Part shown: one piece after another, positions 41,856 through 50,637 of the stretch
How the letters are laid out: each line of letters opens with the position of its first letter
How positions within the stretch are numbered: the first letter of the stretch is position 1
NCBI RefSeq assembly: GCF_007827595.1
Contig: NZ_VISR01000021.1
Location: 124,001 to 188,000 of the forward strand
DNA from: Streptomyces sp. BK340
GTDB lineage: Bacteria > Actinomycetota > Actinomycetes > Streptomycetales > Streptomycetaceae
Reading direction: 5' to 3'
Length of the DNA: 64,000 nucleotides
Made by a program: the position numbers and the translations under genes
The notes under the pieces: model-generated
Database searches by the model: none
What the model saw: only the letters and a program-made list of their open reading frames with translations
What the model was told of the DNA's origin: nothing

Positions 41856-42800
41856 TCAGCCGTGCTGTCCGATGCCGTCCACCACCTGGATGTCCTGCAG
41901 ACTCCTGGTCTCGTAGTACCAGTTGGCCTGCTTCCACTCGCCGTGCACCTTCCTCGGACTGCTCCCCTTGGTACGCAGGCCCAGGTAGTCGTACGTCTTG
42001 CGGTCGAAGAGGAACGTCCACTCCGTCTTGGGGTACGAGACGCCGACTGCGCTCCGGCCGGCCACGTCCACCGCGTCGTAGTCCAGGCGGATCCGGGGCA
42101 GCTTCGCCAGCGCTTCGAAGGCGGCGGCCTGCAGGCCGGGCGGCATCACACGCGGCCCCATGAGCAGCATGCATCCTTCGAAGAATGCGTACCTGTCGTT
42201 GTCGGGCGAGCCCGGCCGGCCCATCCTGAACCGGGCGAGGAGCTTGTCGGGGTCCGTCGGCATGGCCTTGAGCTTGGAGTAGACGGTGGGCGGCCAGCGC
42301 ACCTCGTGCTCGCCGAGCGGCGGATCGTGGTGGATCTTCCCGTGCTCCTCCCGCAGGGAGGGCTTGGAACCGTCCACCGACATCCAGCTCTCGTCGGTCC
42401 ACGTCCTGGTCCTCCCGCCCTTGACCGGCGTCCGCAGGATGTAGGTCCTGTAGTAGAAGTACTGGTCGTCGCGCGGCACGGGCAGATCGCTCCCCGCGGC
42501 GCGTGACCTGTCAGCGGCCTTCCGCAGCACTTCCGTCGCGCTGATCGCGCCCAGACGGGGCTTGTGGTCGTCCCCGGCATCGCGGGAAACCACGACGGTC
42601 GCACCCACTGCCGCCGCGGTCACGCCGACGAGCGCGGTACGGAACACGAGTCGCCGGCTCAGCACACCCCCACGGGACGCGCCGCCGCGGGACTCCTCGG
42701 CCATCGCGGCTCCGAGGCGGGCCCGGGCGGCGACTCGGGCGTCGTCGGACAGCCCGTGCTCGTCGGCTTCCCATCCGCGCACCATCGTCAGTTCATCCAT
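41856..42800 (-). CDS. CU044_5270 family membrane protein, partner of an ECF sigma factor
   Basis: A 314-residue protein: a cytoplasmic N-terminal stretch of about 55 residues, one membrane helix (VFRTALVGVTAAAVGATVVV), and an outer domain of about 230 residues. This is the CU044_5270 family, which is regularly encoded right behind ECF sigma factors. Here ATG at 42800 overlaps the sigma gene's end by 8 bp and has AAGGAG upstream, so the pair is translationally coupled. An anti-sigma or sensor role is likely from topology and context but has not been read from any known anti-sigma motif: no zinc finger HxxxCxxC is visible. Confidence 0.85.
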   Translation of the reverse strand: MDELTMVRGWEADEHGLSDDARVAARARLGAAMAEESRGGASRGGVLSRRLVFRTALVGVTAAAVGATVVVSRDAGDDHKPRLGAISATEVLRKAADRSRAAGSDLPVPRDDQYFYYRTYILRTPVKGGRTRTWTDESWMSVDGSKPSLREEHGKIHHDPPLGEHEVRWPPTVYSKLKAMPTDPDKLLARFRMGRPGSPDNDRYAFFEGCMLLMGPRVMPPGLQAAAFEALAKLPRIRLDYDAVDVAGRSAVGVSYPKTEWTFLFDRKTYDYLGLRTKGSSPRKVHGEWKQANWYYETRSLQDIQVVDGIGQHG

Positions 42801-43440
42801 GATCCGTCTCCTTCTGAGGCGCGGTCGAGGTGGTGAGATCCGGTGTCCCCAGTGCCCGCCGCAGCTTGGTGCGGGCCCTGTGCAGGCGGGAGCGCACGGT
42901 GCCGACGGGTACACCCAGGGCCTGCGCGGCCTCCGCGTAGTCGAGTTCTCCCCAGGCGATCATCAGCAGCACGTCCCGGTGGCGGGCGGGCAGTCCGGCG
43001 AGAGCGGCGGCCAGAGTGCCGTGCGTCCCGCCGCCGCTGAGCTTCTCGGTGATCCCGTCCTCGGGACCTTCGAGATCCCGGTCCGCGGACAGCGAGGCCA
43101 TGCGCGACAGTGCCCGCAGCCGGCGCGCCTCGTCCCTGCGGTGACGGCCGATCAGGTTGGTGGCTATCCCGTACAGCCACGGTCGGGCGTGCGCGTGCGA
43201 CAGGTCGTAGCGCCGACGACGCTGGAACGCGATCACGAACGTCTCCGCCATCAGGTCGTCGGCGGTGTCGGAGCCCAGACGTCGGGCGACGTAGCGGTGG
43301 ATGTCGTCGGCGTAGCGGTCGAAGATCAGGGCGAACGCCTCGGGCGTCCGCCAGGACCGTTCGATCACCGAGCCGTCGGAGTCCGCGACCGCTTCCGTTG
43401 CCGTGGTGAGTGCGGCAGCGGTGCCCGGCAGGAGCGTCAC
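42793..43440 (-). CDS. ECF-type RNA polymerase sigma factor
   Basis: A 215-residue sigma-70 family protein. Region 2 is about 30-100 (FDRYADDIHRYVARRLG, DDLMAETFVIAFQRR) and region 4 about 140-195 (LPARHRDVLLMIAWGELDYAEAAQALGVPVGTVRSRLHRA). GTG at 43440 has GAGGTGA 5-6 nt upstream. It is coupled with the CU044_5270 gene that follows. Confidence 0.92.
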   Translation of the reverse strand: MTLLPGTAAALTTATEAVADSDGSVIERSWRTPEAFALIFDRYADDIHRYVARRLGSDTADDLMAETFVIAFQRRRRYDLSHAHARPWLYGIATNLIGRHRRDEARRLRALSRMASLSADRDLEGPEDGITEKLSGGGTHGTLAAALAGLPARHRDVLLMIAWGELDYAEAAQALGVPVGTVRSRLHRARTKLRRALGTPDLTTSTAPQKETDHG

Positions 43441-43556
43441 GCCTCACCTCTGTGGTTCATTTCGTATCCCTCGAGAGCCGTGTTGTGGTCACCTCCTGTT
43501 CGCCGATTCCGTTTCCCGAGTTCCACCCCGCAGCGTGACCTGCCTCACATGCCGCG

Positions 43557-45281
43557 TCAGCCCTCGTTGGGCATCACCCTGGTCACCTTGCCCCGGGTGT
43601 CCGCCTGGAGGTAGCCGGTCTGGCTGTAGGCGTTGGTGAGGTAGACGGACATTCCGGCGGGGTCGCCGAAGGCGTTGCCCGGCAGGATCACCGTCAGGTA
43701 GCGGGTCGTGACGTGATCGACCTTCAGTTTCCGCTCGGCTTCGGCCAGCAGGGCCGGGACCTTGTCCCAGTCGAAGTCGTCCAGGCTGACGGGCTTCTCC
43801 CCATCGCTGAGCGTGTCGCTGATGATGCCCTTCTCGACGCCCTGACCGGGGCGATAGGTGTACGAGTCCTTCTTGGTGTCGCTGCCGTTCACCATCAGGT
43901 CGGCGGAGACGTAGTCCGGATACACGACGAAGGCCCCGAACCGGGTCCGTCCGGTCTGCTGCTTGAACGCGCTGATGGCGGTGCGGATGCCGGCCGGGGT
44001 CAGCAAGTTCCCCTTCGCACTCTCCGTGGCGCCGGTCGACTCCTTCGCCGACGGCGTGACGTCCGTGGCGGTCGAGCCCCCGCCCGACGGCGACTTGGGC
44101 GACTTGCCGGTGGAGTTGCCGGACGCGGTGGAACCGGATGCCTTGGAGTCTCCGTCGGGCAGCCCCGCCCAGACGAGAACCCCGGCGAGCACCACTCCGG
44201 CGACCGGCAGGCCCACCACCTTCCAGCGCCTGCCACGGTCCGGCCGCACCGGGACGGTGGCCGACGCAGGACGCGCGTCCTGCGGGCCCTGGGACGCCGT
44301 CGGGGCCCCGGGAGCGCCGTACGGCCCCCCGGACATCGCGGGCGCGGGACCGAAGCCCGTGGGTGCCGTGGCGGGCCCGGGAACGTACGGCGCCGACGGG
44401 GGGTGCAGCTGGTAGGACGTGGGCGACTCGGGCTCGCGAGCGACGTCGCCCAGCATCCGGTCGAGTTGCTCGGCATCGGGCCTCGCCGCGGGGTCCCGCA
44501 CGAGGACCCGCGTCAGGGCGTCCTGCAGCGGACCGGCCTTGACCGGCGGGGGGATCTCCTCGCTGAGGACGGCCGCCAGAGTGGCCAGTGTCGTGCCGCG
44601 GCGCAGCGGGTGGTGGCCCTCCACGGCCGTGTAGAGCATCATCGCCAGCGACCACAGGTCCGAGGCGGGACCACCGTCCTTGCCGGAGACGCGTTCGGGC
44701 GCCATGTAGTCGGGGGTTCCGATGACCGACCCGGTGGCCGTGAGCGAGGTCGCCTCGCGGATCGCCGCGATACCGAAGTCCGTCAGCACCGGACGGCCGT
44801 CGGGACGCAGCAGGACGTTGGCCGGCTTCACGTCGCGGTGCTGGATGCCCACCTGGTGCGCGGCGCGCAGCGCGGCCAGCACCTCACGCCCGATCCGTGC
44901 CGCCTCCTGGGGGGACATCGGTCCGCGGGCCAGCCGGTCGGCCAGGGAGCCGCCGGTGACGAGTTCCATGACGATCCAGGGGTAGGTACCCGGACCTCCG
45001 TCGACCACATGATGGATGGTCACCACATTGGGGTGATCGATACGGGCCAGTGCGCGTGCTTCCCGCAGGACCCGCTCGCGCAGCATCCCGGCGGCCTGCG
45101 GATCGTACTCGGCGAGGTCGGGATCGGGCGGCCGAACCTCCTTGACGGCCACGCTCCGATGCAGCACCAGGTCCGTCGCGCGCCAGACCATGCCCATACC
45201 GCCACCGCCGAGCCGTGCTTCCAGCTCGAACCGCCCGTCGACAACCCGTCTACCGCTGTTGTCGCTTCCCTCACCGTTCAT
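43557..45281 (-). CDS. Membrane serine/threonine protein kinase (PknB/Hanks type)
   Basis: A 574-residue kinase. The catalytic domain occupies about 15-275: GGGGMGMVWRATD glycine loop, VAVKEV lysine, HRDVKPANVLL catalytic loop, TDFGIA metal loop and APERVSG. A Pro/Ala/Gly-rich juxtamembrane stretch, a single helix (VVGLPVAGVVLAGVLVWAGL) and a Ser/Thr-rich linker lead to an outer domain of about 150 residues without PASTA repeats. The outer part must sense something else. ATG at 45281; the frame is open upstream but that region is intergenic. Confidence 0.93.
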   Translation of the reverse strand: MNGEGSDNSGRRVVDGRFELEARLGGGGMGMVWRATDLVLHRSVAVKEVRPPDPDLAEYDPQAAGMLRERVLREARALARIDHPNVVTIHHVVDGGPGTYPWIVMELVTGGSLADRLARGPMSPQEAARIGREVLAALRAAHQVGIQHRDVKPANVLLRPDGRPVLTDFGIAAIREATSLTATGSVIGTPDYMAPERVSGKDGGPASDLWSLAMMLYTAVEGHHPLRRGTTLATLAAVLSEEIPPPVKAGPLQDALTRVLVRDPAARPDAEQLDRMLGDVAREPESPTSYQLHPPSAPYVPGPATAPTGFGPAPAMSGGPYGAPGAPTASQGPQDARPASATVPVRPDRGRRWKVVGLPVAGVVLAGVLVWAGLPDGDSKASGSTASGNSTGKSPKSPSGGGSTATDVTPSAKESTGATESAKGNLLTPAGIRTAISAFKQQTGRTRFGAFVVYPDYVSADLMVNGSDTKKDSYTYRPGQGVEKGIISDTLSDGEKPVSLDDFDWDKVPALLAEAERKLKVDHVTTRYLTVILPGNAFGDPAGMSVYLTNAYSQTGYLQADTRGKVTRVMPNEG

Positions 45282-45492
45282 GCGCGCGAGCTTAGCGGGG
45301 GCCGGGATGCCTCCTTCGCCGCAGGGGGCCGGTACCCGATGCCTGTGCGGCCTGCGTTTCGACGACGCCCGGCATGCTCGTGTGAGCCCTGTGTGCGCCC
45401 CGCGTCGTGCGACAAGAATGCGCCATGCCTGTGAGCGGGTGACCGGTTCACGGCCCCGCTGCTCAACTACCCAGAAAGGCAGGTCGGCTGCG

Positions 45493-46215
45493 ATGCTGTT
45501 GCGACTGCCCAGCTCCGTGTCCGAGACGCGGGAGTGTCTGGCCGAGGGGGCCGTGCCGATCGGCGGGGCGACGCTGGTGTGGGCCGACTGGCAGCGGGAC
45601 GGGTTCCCCGAACTGGCCATGTCGCTGCGCAGCCTCCCGGAGGCCAACGTCGTCGGACGCGGGACGCTGGGCGCCGCCGTGGTGCTGAACCGGATCGACG
45701 ACCGGGTCCCGGACGTCATACGCCTGGCCGCCGCCTCGGTGGGGACCGGCGCCGTACGCCGGACGGCGACGGTCGGCGGCAACCTCGTGGGCAGCACGCT
45801 GCGTTGCCTGCTGCCGGCGGCGCTCGTCCTGGACGCGCGGGCGTCGGTGCTGGGAGCCGAGGGTGTTCAGGAGATCGACCTGGCCGAGGCGACGGCCAAG
45901 CGGCCGCTGCTGCTGAGCATCCACTGGCGTGAGCCCGTCGCCACCGCCTATCGCAAACTGCCGGCCGAAGCCGGCGGAGCGCCGCCGCTCGTCGTCGCCG
46001 CGGCACTGCACACCGACGCCGGTGGGCAGCAGCTCCTCCGTGTCGCCGTGCGCGACGGGTACGACGTGGTCTGCGGCAGCGCCACGGGCGACAACGGCAG
46101 CGAGGAGGCGATGGGCGCGCTGCGGTGGACAGCGCTGGGTGATCTCCCGTCCGTCGCATGGGACATCATCGGCGAACAGGCGGCGGAGCTGCTGCGGCCC
46201 GCCGCCGGTCACTGA
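45493..46215 (+). CDS. Orphan FAD-binding subunit of molybdopterin dehydrogenase type (CoxM/XdhB-like)
   Basis: A 240-residue protein like the medium FAD subunit of xanthine or CO dehydrogenases. RTATVGGNLVGSTLRC corresponds to the ATxGGN FAD-binding motif, and the C-terminal half resembles the CO_deh_flav_C domain. Normally it forms a complex with a molybdopterin large subunit and a 2Fe-2S small subunit, but neither is nearby. It overlaps the convergent TetR gene by 7 bp at the 3' end. It may act with remotely encoded partners or have taken another role. Confidence 0.85.
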   Translation: MLLRLPSSVSETRECLAEGAVPIGGATLVWADWQRDGFPELAMSLRSLPEANVVGRGTLGAAVVLNRIDDRVPDVIRLAAASVGTGAVRRTATVGGNLVGSTLRCLLPAALVLDARASVLGAEGVQEIDLAEATAKRPLLLSIHWREPVATAYRKLPAEAGGAPPLVVAAALHTDAGGQQLLRVAVRDGYDVVCGSATGDNGSEEAMGALRWTALGDLPSVAWDIIGEQAAELLRPAAGH

Positions 46216-46787
46216 GCGGGCGGACAGCCCCGCGCGAGCAGCAGGAGGGCGTCGACCAGGTCCTCGGCGGGGCTGCCGGTGGCCAGACGCCGTAGTTGCA
46301 GCCCCATGACCACGGCGACCGTGGTGGCTGCGAGGCGTTCCGCGTCCGGCACACCCAGCGCGGTGAGGATCTGGGTGGCGAGCCGGTCGTAGGCGCGGAA
46401 CGCCTCCGCCGCGGCCTCGCGCAGCCGCTCGTCGCGCCCGGCCTGGATGTACAGCTCGAACGGCGCGAGGTGGGCGCTGTCCAGTGCCGTGCCGCACGCG
46501 ACCTGCCCGGCCAGGGACGCCGCGTCCTCGACTGCGATGCCCTCCGTCTGGCACTGGTCGGCCAGCTCGGTGAAGTACCGGGCCTCCTCGCGCACGAAGT
46601 GCAGCAGGCTCTCCCGCAGCAGATCGTGCTGGGTGTCGAAGTGGTACGTGACCGAGCCGAGTGACACTCCGGCTTCCTTGGCGATCCGCCGGTTGGTGAC
46701 CGCCGCGACCCCGCCTTCGCCGATGATCTGCAGGACGGCTGTGATGATGCGCTGGCGCGTCGTGGCGGCGGGAGCGTCGTTCGGCAT
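46209..46787 (-). CDS. TetR-family regulator of the divergent SDR gene
   Basis: A 192-residue TetR repressor. The HTH is seen as RIITAVLQIIGEGGVAAVTN and RRIAKEAGVSLGSVTYHFDT. It is divergent from an SDR gene, and the space between them carries a perfect 18-bp palindrome that overlaps the SDR promoter, so local repression is very likely. ATG at 46787 is preferred; ATG at 46796 adds three residues. Confidence 0.9.
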   Translation of the reverse strand: MPNDAPAATTRQRIITAVLQIIGEGGVAAVTNRRIAKEAGVSLGSVTYHFDTQHDLLRESLLHFVREEARYFTELADQCQTEGIAVEDAASLAGQVACGTALDSAHLAPFELYIQAGRDERLREAAAEAFRAYDRLATQILTALGVPDAERLAATTVAVVMGLQLRRLATGSPAEDLVDALLLLARGCPPAQ

Positions 46788-46815
46788 GCCCCGCATTCTT
46801 CCATCCGCGTCCGGG

Positions 46816-46844
46816 TGGACAGCCCCTCACACCCTCTCTATTGT
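46816..46844 (+). promoter_or_regulatory. Promoter of the SDR gene
   Basis: TGGACA (46816-46821), 17 bp, TATTGT (46839-46844): a good sigma-70 type match. The TetR operator starts within the -10 element and covers the expected start site. Confidence 0.65.
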
Positions 46845-46859
46845 TCGTTCGAACGAACA
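46842..46859. promoter_or_regulatory. Perfect 18-bp palindromic TetR operator
   Basis: TGTTCGTTCGAACGAACA, two identical 9-bp half sites in inverted orientation, located between the divergent TetR and SDR genes, 16 bp before the SDR start codon. Confidence 0.88.
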
Positions 46860-46875
46860 GTACGGGAGGATAGTC

Positions 46876-47667
46876 GTGCACATTGCTGGGGCAACTGTTC
46901 TGCTGACCGGGGTCACGGGCGGCATCGGCGGCGCGATCGCCGCGGAGATGTCCGCCCGCGGCGCGGACCTCATACTCACCGGCCGACGGCGCGAGGCACT
47001 GGAGCCACTCGCCGACCGCTACGGGGCGCGCACGATCCTGGCCGATCTCGGTGACCCCGACGATCTGGTGCGCCTCGCCGATGAGGCCGCCGGGACCGAC
47101 ATCCTCATCGCCAACGCCGCCCTGCCCTCCAGCGGCGACGTGCTCGACTACACGCCGGAGCAGATCGACCGGGCGCTCGCGGTGAACCTGCGCGCACCCG
47201 CGATGCTCGCGCGGTTGCTCGCCCCCGCCATGGTGACCGCCGGACGCGGGCACATCTGCTTCGTCGGGTCACTGTCGGGAATGGCGGCCACCAAGTCGTC
47301 GTCCATGTACACCGCGACGAAGTTCGGGCTCCGCGGCTTCTCGCTGGCCTTCCGTCAGGATCTGCACGGCACGGGCGTCGGTGTCTCCATCGTCCAGCCG
47401 GGATTCGTACGCGAGCTGGGGATGTTCGCGAACACCGGTTCGGCGACGCCCGGCGGGGTGCGGACCGTCGCGCCGGAGCAGGTCGTCAAGGGTGTGACCC
47501 GCGCGATCGAGCGCGATGTCGCCGAAGTCAACGTGGCGCCGCTCGAGTTGAAGTTCCTCACCAAGATCGCCTCCCAGTTCCCGGGCTTCGCGGAGCGCGT
47601 GCAGCGGCTGGCCGGGGCGGAGCAGACGGTCGAGACGATCGTGGCGTCCCAGAAGTCGAGCCGGTGA
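46876..47667 (+). CDS. Short-chain dehydrogenase/reductase (SDR)
   Basis: A 263-residue NAD(P)-dependent oxidoreductase. TGVTGGIGGAIA is the glycine-rich cofactor motif, NAALP follows, and the catalytic Ser-Tyr-Lys set is in FVGSLSGMAATKSSSMYTATKFGL. The substrate is unknown. GTG at 46876 has GGGAGGA 5 nt upstream. Control is by the adjacent TetR through the palindrome at 46842-46859. Inducible SDR genes of this kind often serve detoxification. Confidence 0.9.
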   Translation: MHIAGATVLLTGVTGGIGGAIAAEMSARGADLILTGRRREALEPLADRYGARTILADLGDPDDLVRLADEAAGTDILIANAALPSSGDVLDYTPEQIDRALAVNLRAPAMLARLLAPAMVTAGRGHICFVGSLSGMAATKSSSMYTATKFGLRGFSLAFRQDLHGTGVGVSIVQPGFVRELGMFANTGSATPGGVRTVAPEQVVKGVTRAIERDVAEVNVAPLELKFLTKIASQFPGFAERVQRLAGAEQTVETIVASQKSSR

Positions 47668-47689
47668 GCGTCCGGGGGGTGCCGCGCGC

Positions 47690-50002
47690 TCAGGTCGCGG
47701 GTGCGATCGTGACCTTGACGTGTTTCATCAGCGGCTGGTCGCTCTGTGTGCTGTAGTCGCCGAGCGCGCACAGCACGTTCATCTCCGGCATGTAGCCGGC
47801 CGCACAGCCACGGGGGATGTCGTAGGGGATGGCGAGGTATCCGTCGAGGTGACGGTGGCTGCCGTCCTTGGCGGTGCTGGTGATGTCCACCGGGTCGAAC
47901 TCGAAGATGCCGCGCTCCCGCATGTCGTCCTCGTTCATGAAGACGAGTGTGCGCAGGTTCTTGACACCCCGGTAGCGGTCGTTTTCGGAGTAGATGGTCG
48001 TGTTCCACTGGTCGTGGGAGCGCATGGTGCCCAGGGCCAGGGTGCCCGGAGCGGGGACGACGTCGGGCAGCGGGGCGGCGGAGAACTCGGCGCGCCCCGA
48101 AGGGGTGAGGAAGACCAGTTCGCGGGCGGGCTGCTTGATGCGGAAGCCGAGCGGCAGGCGCACGCGCCGGTTGCAGTCCTCGAACCCGTCGAGCACCCGG
48201 GCCATGGTGTCGCGGATGCGGTCGTAGTCCTCGACGTACCACTCCCAGGGGGTGTCGCTGTCGGGGAGGGCGGCGCGGGCCATTCCCGCGATGACGGCGG
48301 GCTCGGACAGCAGGTGCTTCGAGGCGGGGCGCTTCATGCCGACCGAGAGGTGGACCATGCTCATCGAGTCCTCGACCGAGGTGGCCTGGAGGCCGCCGCG
48401 CTGCTGGTCCTTCTCGGTGCGGCCCAGGCACGGCAGGATCAGCGCCTGCCGGCCGTGGACCAGGTGGCTGCGGTTCAGCTTGGTGCTCACCTGGACCGTG
48501 AGGTCGCAGGAGCGCAGCGCCTCGTAGGTGTACGGGGTGTCGGGCGCGGCGAGGGCGAAGTTGCCGCCCATGCCGACGAACACCTTCACGTCGCCGCGGT
48601 GCATGGCCTGGATGGTGCCGACCGTGTCCAGGCCGTGCTCGCGGGGCGGGTCGATCCCGCAGATCCCGGCCAGCCGGTCCAGGAACTCCTCGCTGGGCCG
48701 GTGGTCGATACCGCAGGTCCGGTTGCCCTGGACGTTGCTGTGCCCGCGCACCGGTGACGGTCCCGCACCCTCGCGGCCCAGGTTGCCGCGCAGCAGCAGG
48801 AGGTTGACGATCTCCCGGACGGTGTCGACGCCGTGCTCGTGCTGACTGACGCCGAGGCACCAGCTGAAGATGGAGCGGTCGGCGTCGCGGTACACGCGCG
48901 CGGCCTTGAGGATCTCGTCCCGGCCGAGACCGGACTGGTGCTCGATCTCCGCCCAGGGGGTGGCCTCGCACAGGTCCCGGTACTCGTCGAAGTAGGCCGT
49001 GTACCGCTCGACGAACTCCCGGTCCACCGCCTTGGGATCGGTCCTGGCCTGCTCCAGGACCGCTTTGGCCATGCCGCGCAGCAGCGCCATGTCGCCGCCG
49101 ACTCGCGGCTGCAGGTTCAGGGTGCTGGTCCGGGTCGTCTTGAAGAGGGCCATGTCCGTGAAGTCGTGCGGCACGATGGTGCGCGTGGCGGCCGCCTCGA
49201 CCAGCGGATTGACATGCACGATCTGGGCACCGCGGCGGTACGCCTCGGCGAGGGCGGTGAGCATCCTGGGCGCGTTGGAGGCCGCGTTGACGCCCATGAT
49301 GAACAGGGCGTCGGTGCTCTCCCAGTCCTTGAGGTCGACGGTCCCCTTGCCGGTGCCCAGGGACGCCTGCAGCGCGCGGCCGCTGGCCTCGTGGCACATG
49401 TTGGAGCAGTCGGGCAGGTTGTTCGTGCCCAGTTCGCGCGCCATCAGCTGGTAGAGGAAGGTGGCCTCGTTGCCGAGCCGGCCGGAGGTGTAGAACGACG
49501 CCTGGTTCGGGTCGTCCAGCTCGCGCAGGGCGCGGCCGGCCAGCTCGAAGGCGTCGTGCCAGCGGATCGGGACGTAGTGGTCCGACTCGGGGTCGTAGAC
49601 CATCGGCTCGGTCAGCCGGCCCTGGTCCTCCAGGTCGAAGTCGCTCCAGCCGGACAGCTCCGTGACCGAGTGCGCGGCGAAGAAGTCGCGGCCGACCCGC
49701 TTGCCGGTCATCTCCCAGGTGACGTGCTTGATGCCGTTCTCGCAGATGTCCAGGTGGAGCCCTTTGGTGTCGTCGGGCCACGCACACCCCGGGCAGTCGA
49801 ACCCGTCGCCCTCGTGGTTCATCCGCATGATCGCCCGCGGCCCGTCCAACAGGGCACCCTCGCGCATCAGCACCTGGCTCACGCTCTTGGCTGCGCCCCA
49901 GCCGGCGGCCGGGTGGTGGTACGGGTGGAACTCCGGCTCCTCCTTGGGCACCGGGCCCACCCGGGGCTCCCGGCGCTTCTGGTCGTGCTCGGAGATCGCC
50001 AC
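47690..50002 (-). CDS. FdhF/YdeP-family molybdopterin oxidoreductase
   Basis: A 770-residue enzyme of the formate dehydrogenase/DMSO reductase superfamily. DCPGCAWPD near residue 70 is the mark of the YdeP subgroup, where the usual N-terminal 4Fe-4S ligand set is reduced. Then come the molybdopterin domains (YTSGRLGNEATFLYQL, GVNAASNAPRM, RGHSNVQGNRTCGID) and a C-terminal dinucleotide-binding beta-barrel. The true substrate of YdeP-type enzymes is not established; the E. coli relative is linked to acid resistance. GTG at 50002 fits GGTGAG upstream; ATG at 50092 would start inside the inverted repeat region. No FdhD or other molybdenum gene is near. Confidence 0.9.
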   Translation of the reverse strand: MAISEHDQKRREPRVGPVPKEEPEFHPYHHPAAGWGAAKSVSQVLMREGALLDGPRAIMRMNHEGDGFDCPGCAWPDDTKGLHLDICENGIKHVTWEMTGKRVGRDFFAAHSVTELSGWSDFDLEDQGRLTEPMVYDPESDHYVPIRWHDAFELAGRALRELDDPNQASFYTSGRLGNEATFLYQLMARELGTNNLPDCSNMCHEASGRALQASLGTGKGTVDLKDWESTDALFIMGVNAASNAPRMLTALAEAYRRGAQIVHVNPLVEAAATRTIVPHDFTDMALFKTTRTSTLNLQPRVGGDMALLRGMAKAVLEQARTDPKAVDREFVERYTAYFDEYRDLCEATPWAEIEHQSGLGRDEILKAARVYRDADRSIFSWCLGVSQHEHGVDTVREIVNLLLLRGNLGREGAGPSPVRGHSNVQGNRTCGIDHRPSEEFLDRLAGICGIDPPREHGLDTVGTIQAMHRGDVKVFVGMGGNFALAAPDTPYTYEALRSCDLTVQVSTKLNRSHLVHGRQALILPCLGRTEKDQQRGGLQATSVEDSMSMVHLSVGMKRPASKHLLSEPAVIAGMARAALPDSDTPWEWYVEDYDRIRDTMARVLDGFEDCNRRVRLPLGFRIKQPARELVFLTPSGRAEFSAAPLPDVVPAPGTLALGTMRSHDQWNTTIYSENDRYRGVKNLRTLVFMNEDDMRERGIFEFDPVDITSTAKDGSHRHLDGYLAIPYDIPRGCAAGYMPEMNVLCALGDYSTQSDQPLMKHVKVTIAPAT

Positions 50003-50091
50003 GGCTCTCACCCCTTCGGCACCCGCAGGCCGGCGGTCGTCGCTCCTCCCCAGGCTATGCCGGGGGATCTTCCGAAGCACCTCGACTAACA

Positions 50092-50117
50092 TGACCGAAA
50101 ATCCATATTTTCGGTCA
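50092..50117. promoter_or_regulatory. Perfect 11-bp inverted repeat between divergent genes
   Basis: TGACCGAAAAT, four bases, ATTTTCGGTCA. This AT-rich element stands out in the GC-rich intergenic space between the YdeP-type and Gre-like genes, 35 bp before the latter's start. It has the look of an operator. Confidence 0.7.
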
Positions 50118-50151
50118 GTTCATTCCTCTCCCCCACGCCCGAGGAGCACAC

Positions 50152-50616
50152 ATGACCAGCGAGCCCGAGCCGATCAGTGAGGCGGCCCGTCAGGCGCTCG
50201 AAAGGGAACTCGCCGACGTCCGCAGCGAACGCGATTCGGTCGCGGCGACCCTGCGGGACAGTGACACGGTCGGCGACCTCGCGGACGGGGCCGACGAGTT
50301 GCGGCGCGCCGGTGACCTGGACCGCCTGGACGCCCGGATCGACGAGATCACCACGCGACTGCGGCAGGCGGCCGACGCGGGCCCGCCTCCCGCCGATGTG
50401 GTCGGGGTCGGCAGCACGGTCACCGTGCGCTTCGAGGACGGCACTGAGGACACGTTCCAGATCGGCGCGCTGGCGGACGTGCTGGACCCCGCGCTGATCA
50501 CGGCCGACAGTCCGCTCGGGCACGCGCTGCTCGGCCACCGGGCCGGAGACTCGGTGAGCTACCGCGCGCCCGAGGGACAGCTGACCGCGGTGGTGGTGTC
50601 CCTCGGCGGAGGCTGA
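50152..50616 (+). CDS. GreA/GreB-like transcription elongation factor family protein
   Basis: A 154-residue protein: N-terminal coiled coil (about 8-75; Glu/Arg/Ala heptads, LERELADVRSERDSVAATL) and C-terminal FKBP-like domain (about 80-150; GVGSTVTVRFEDGTEDTF, SPLGHALLGHRAGDSV). GreA rescues stalled RNA polymerase by inserting acidic residues of the coiled-coil tip into the active site. The tip here reads LRDSDTVGDLADGADEL, which keeps acidic residues. Streptomyces often have such accessory Gre-like proteins beside the main GreA. GAGGAG precedes the ATG. Confidence 0.9.
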   Translation: MTSEPEPISEAARQALERELADVRSERDSVAATLRDSDTVGDLADGADELRRAGDLDRLDARIDEITTRLRQAADAGPPPADVVGVGSTVTVRFEDGTEDTFQIGALADVLDPALITADSPLGHALLGHRAGDSVSYRAPEGQLTAVVVSLGGG

Positions 50617-50620
50617 TCCG

Positions 50621-50637
50621 GAGCCCGGTCCGGGCTC
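50621..50637. terminator. Short terminator between convergent genes
   Basis: GAGCCC (50621-50626) and GGGCTC (50632-50637) with a 5-nt loop, between the Gre-like gene and the peroxidase gene; the stop of the peroxidase lies within the right arm. Confidence 0.55.
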
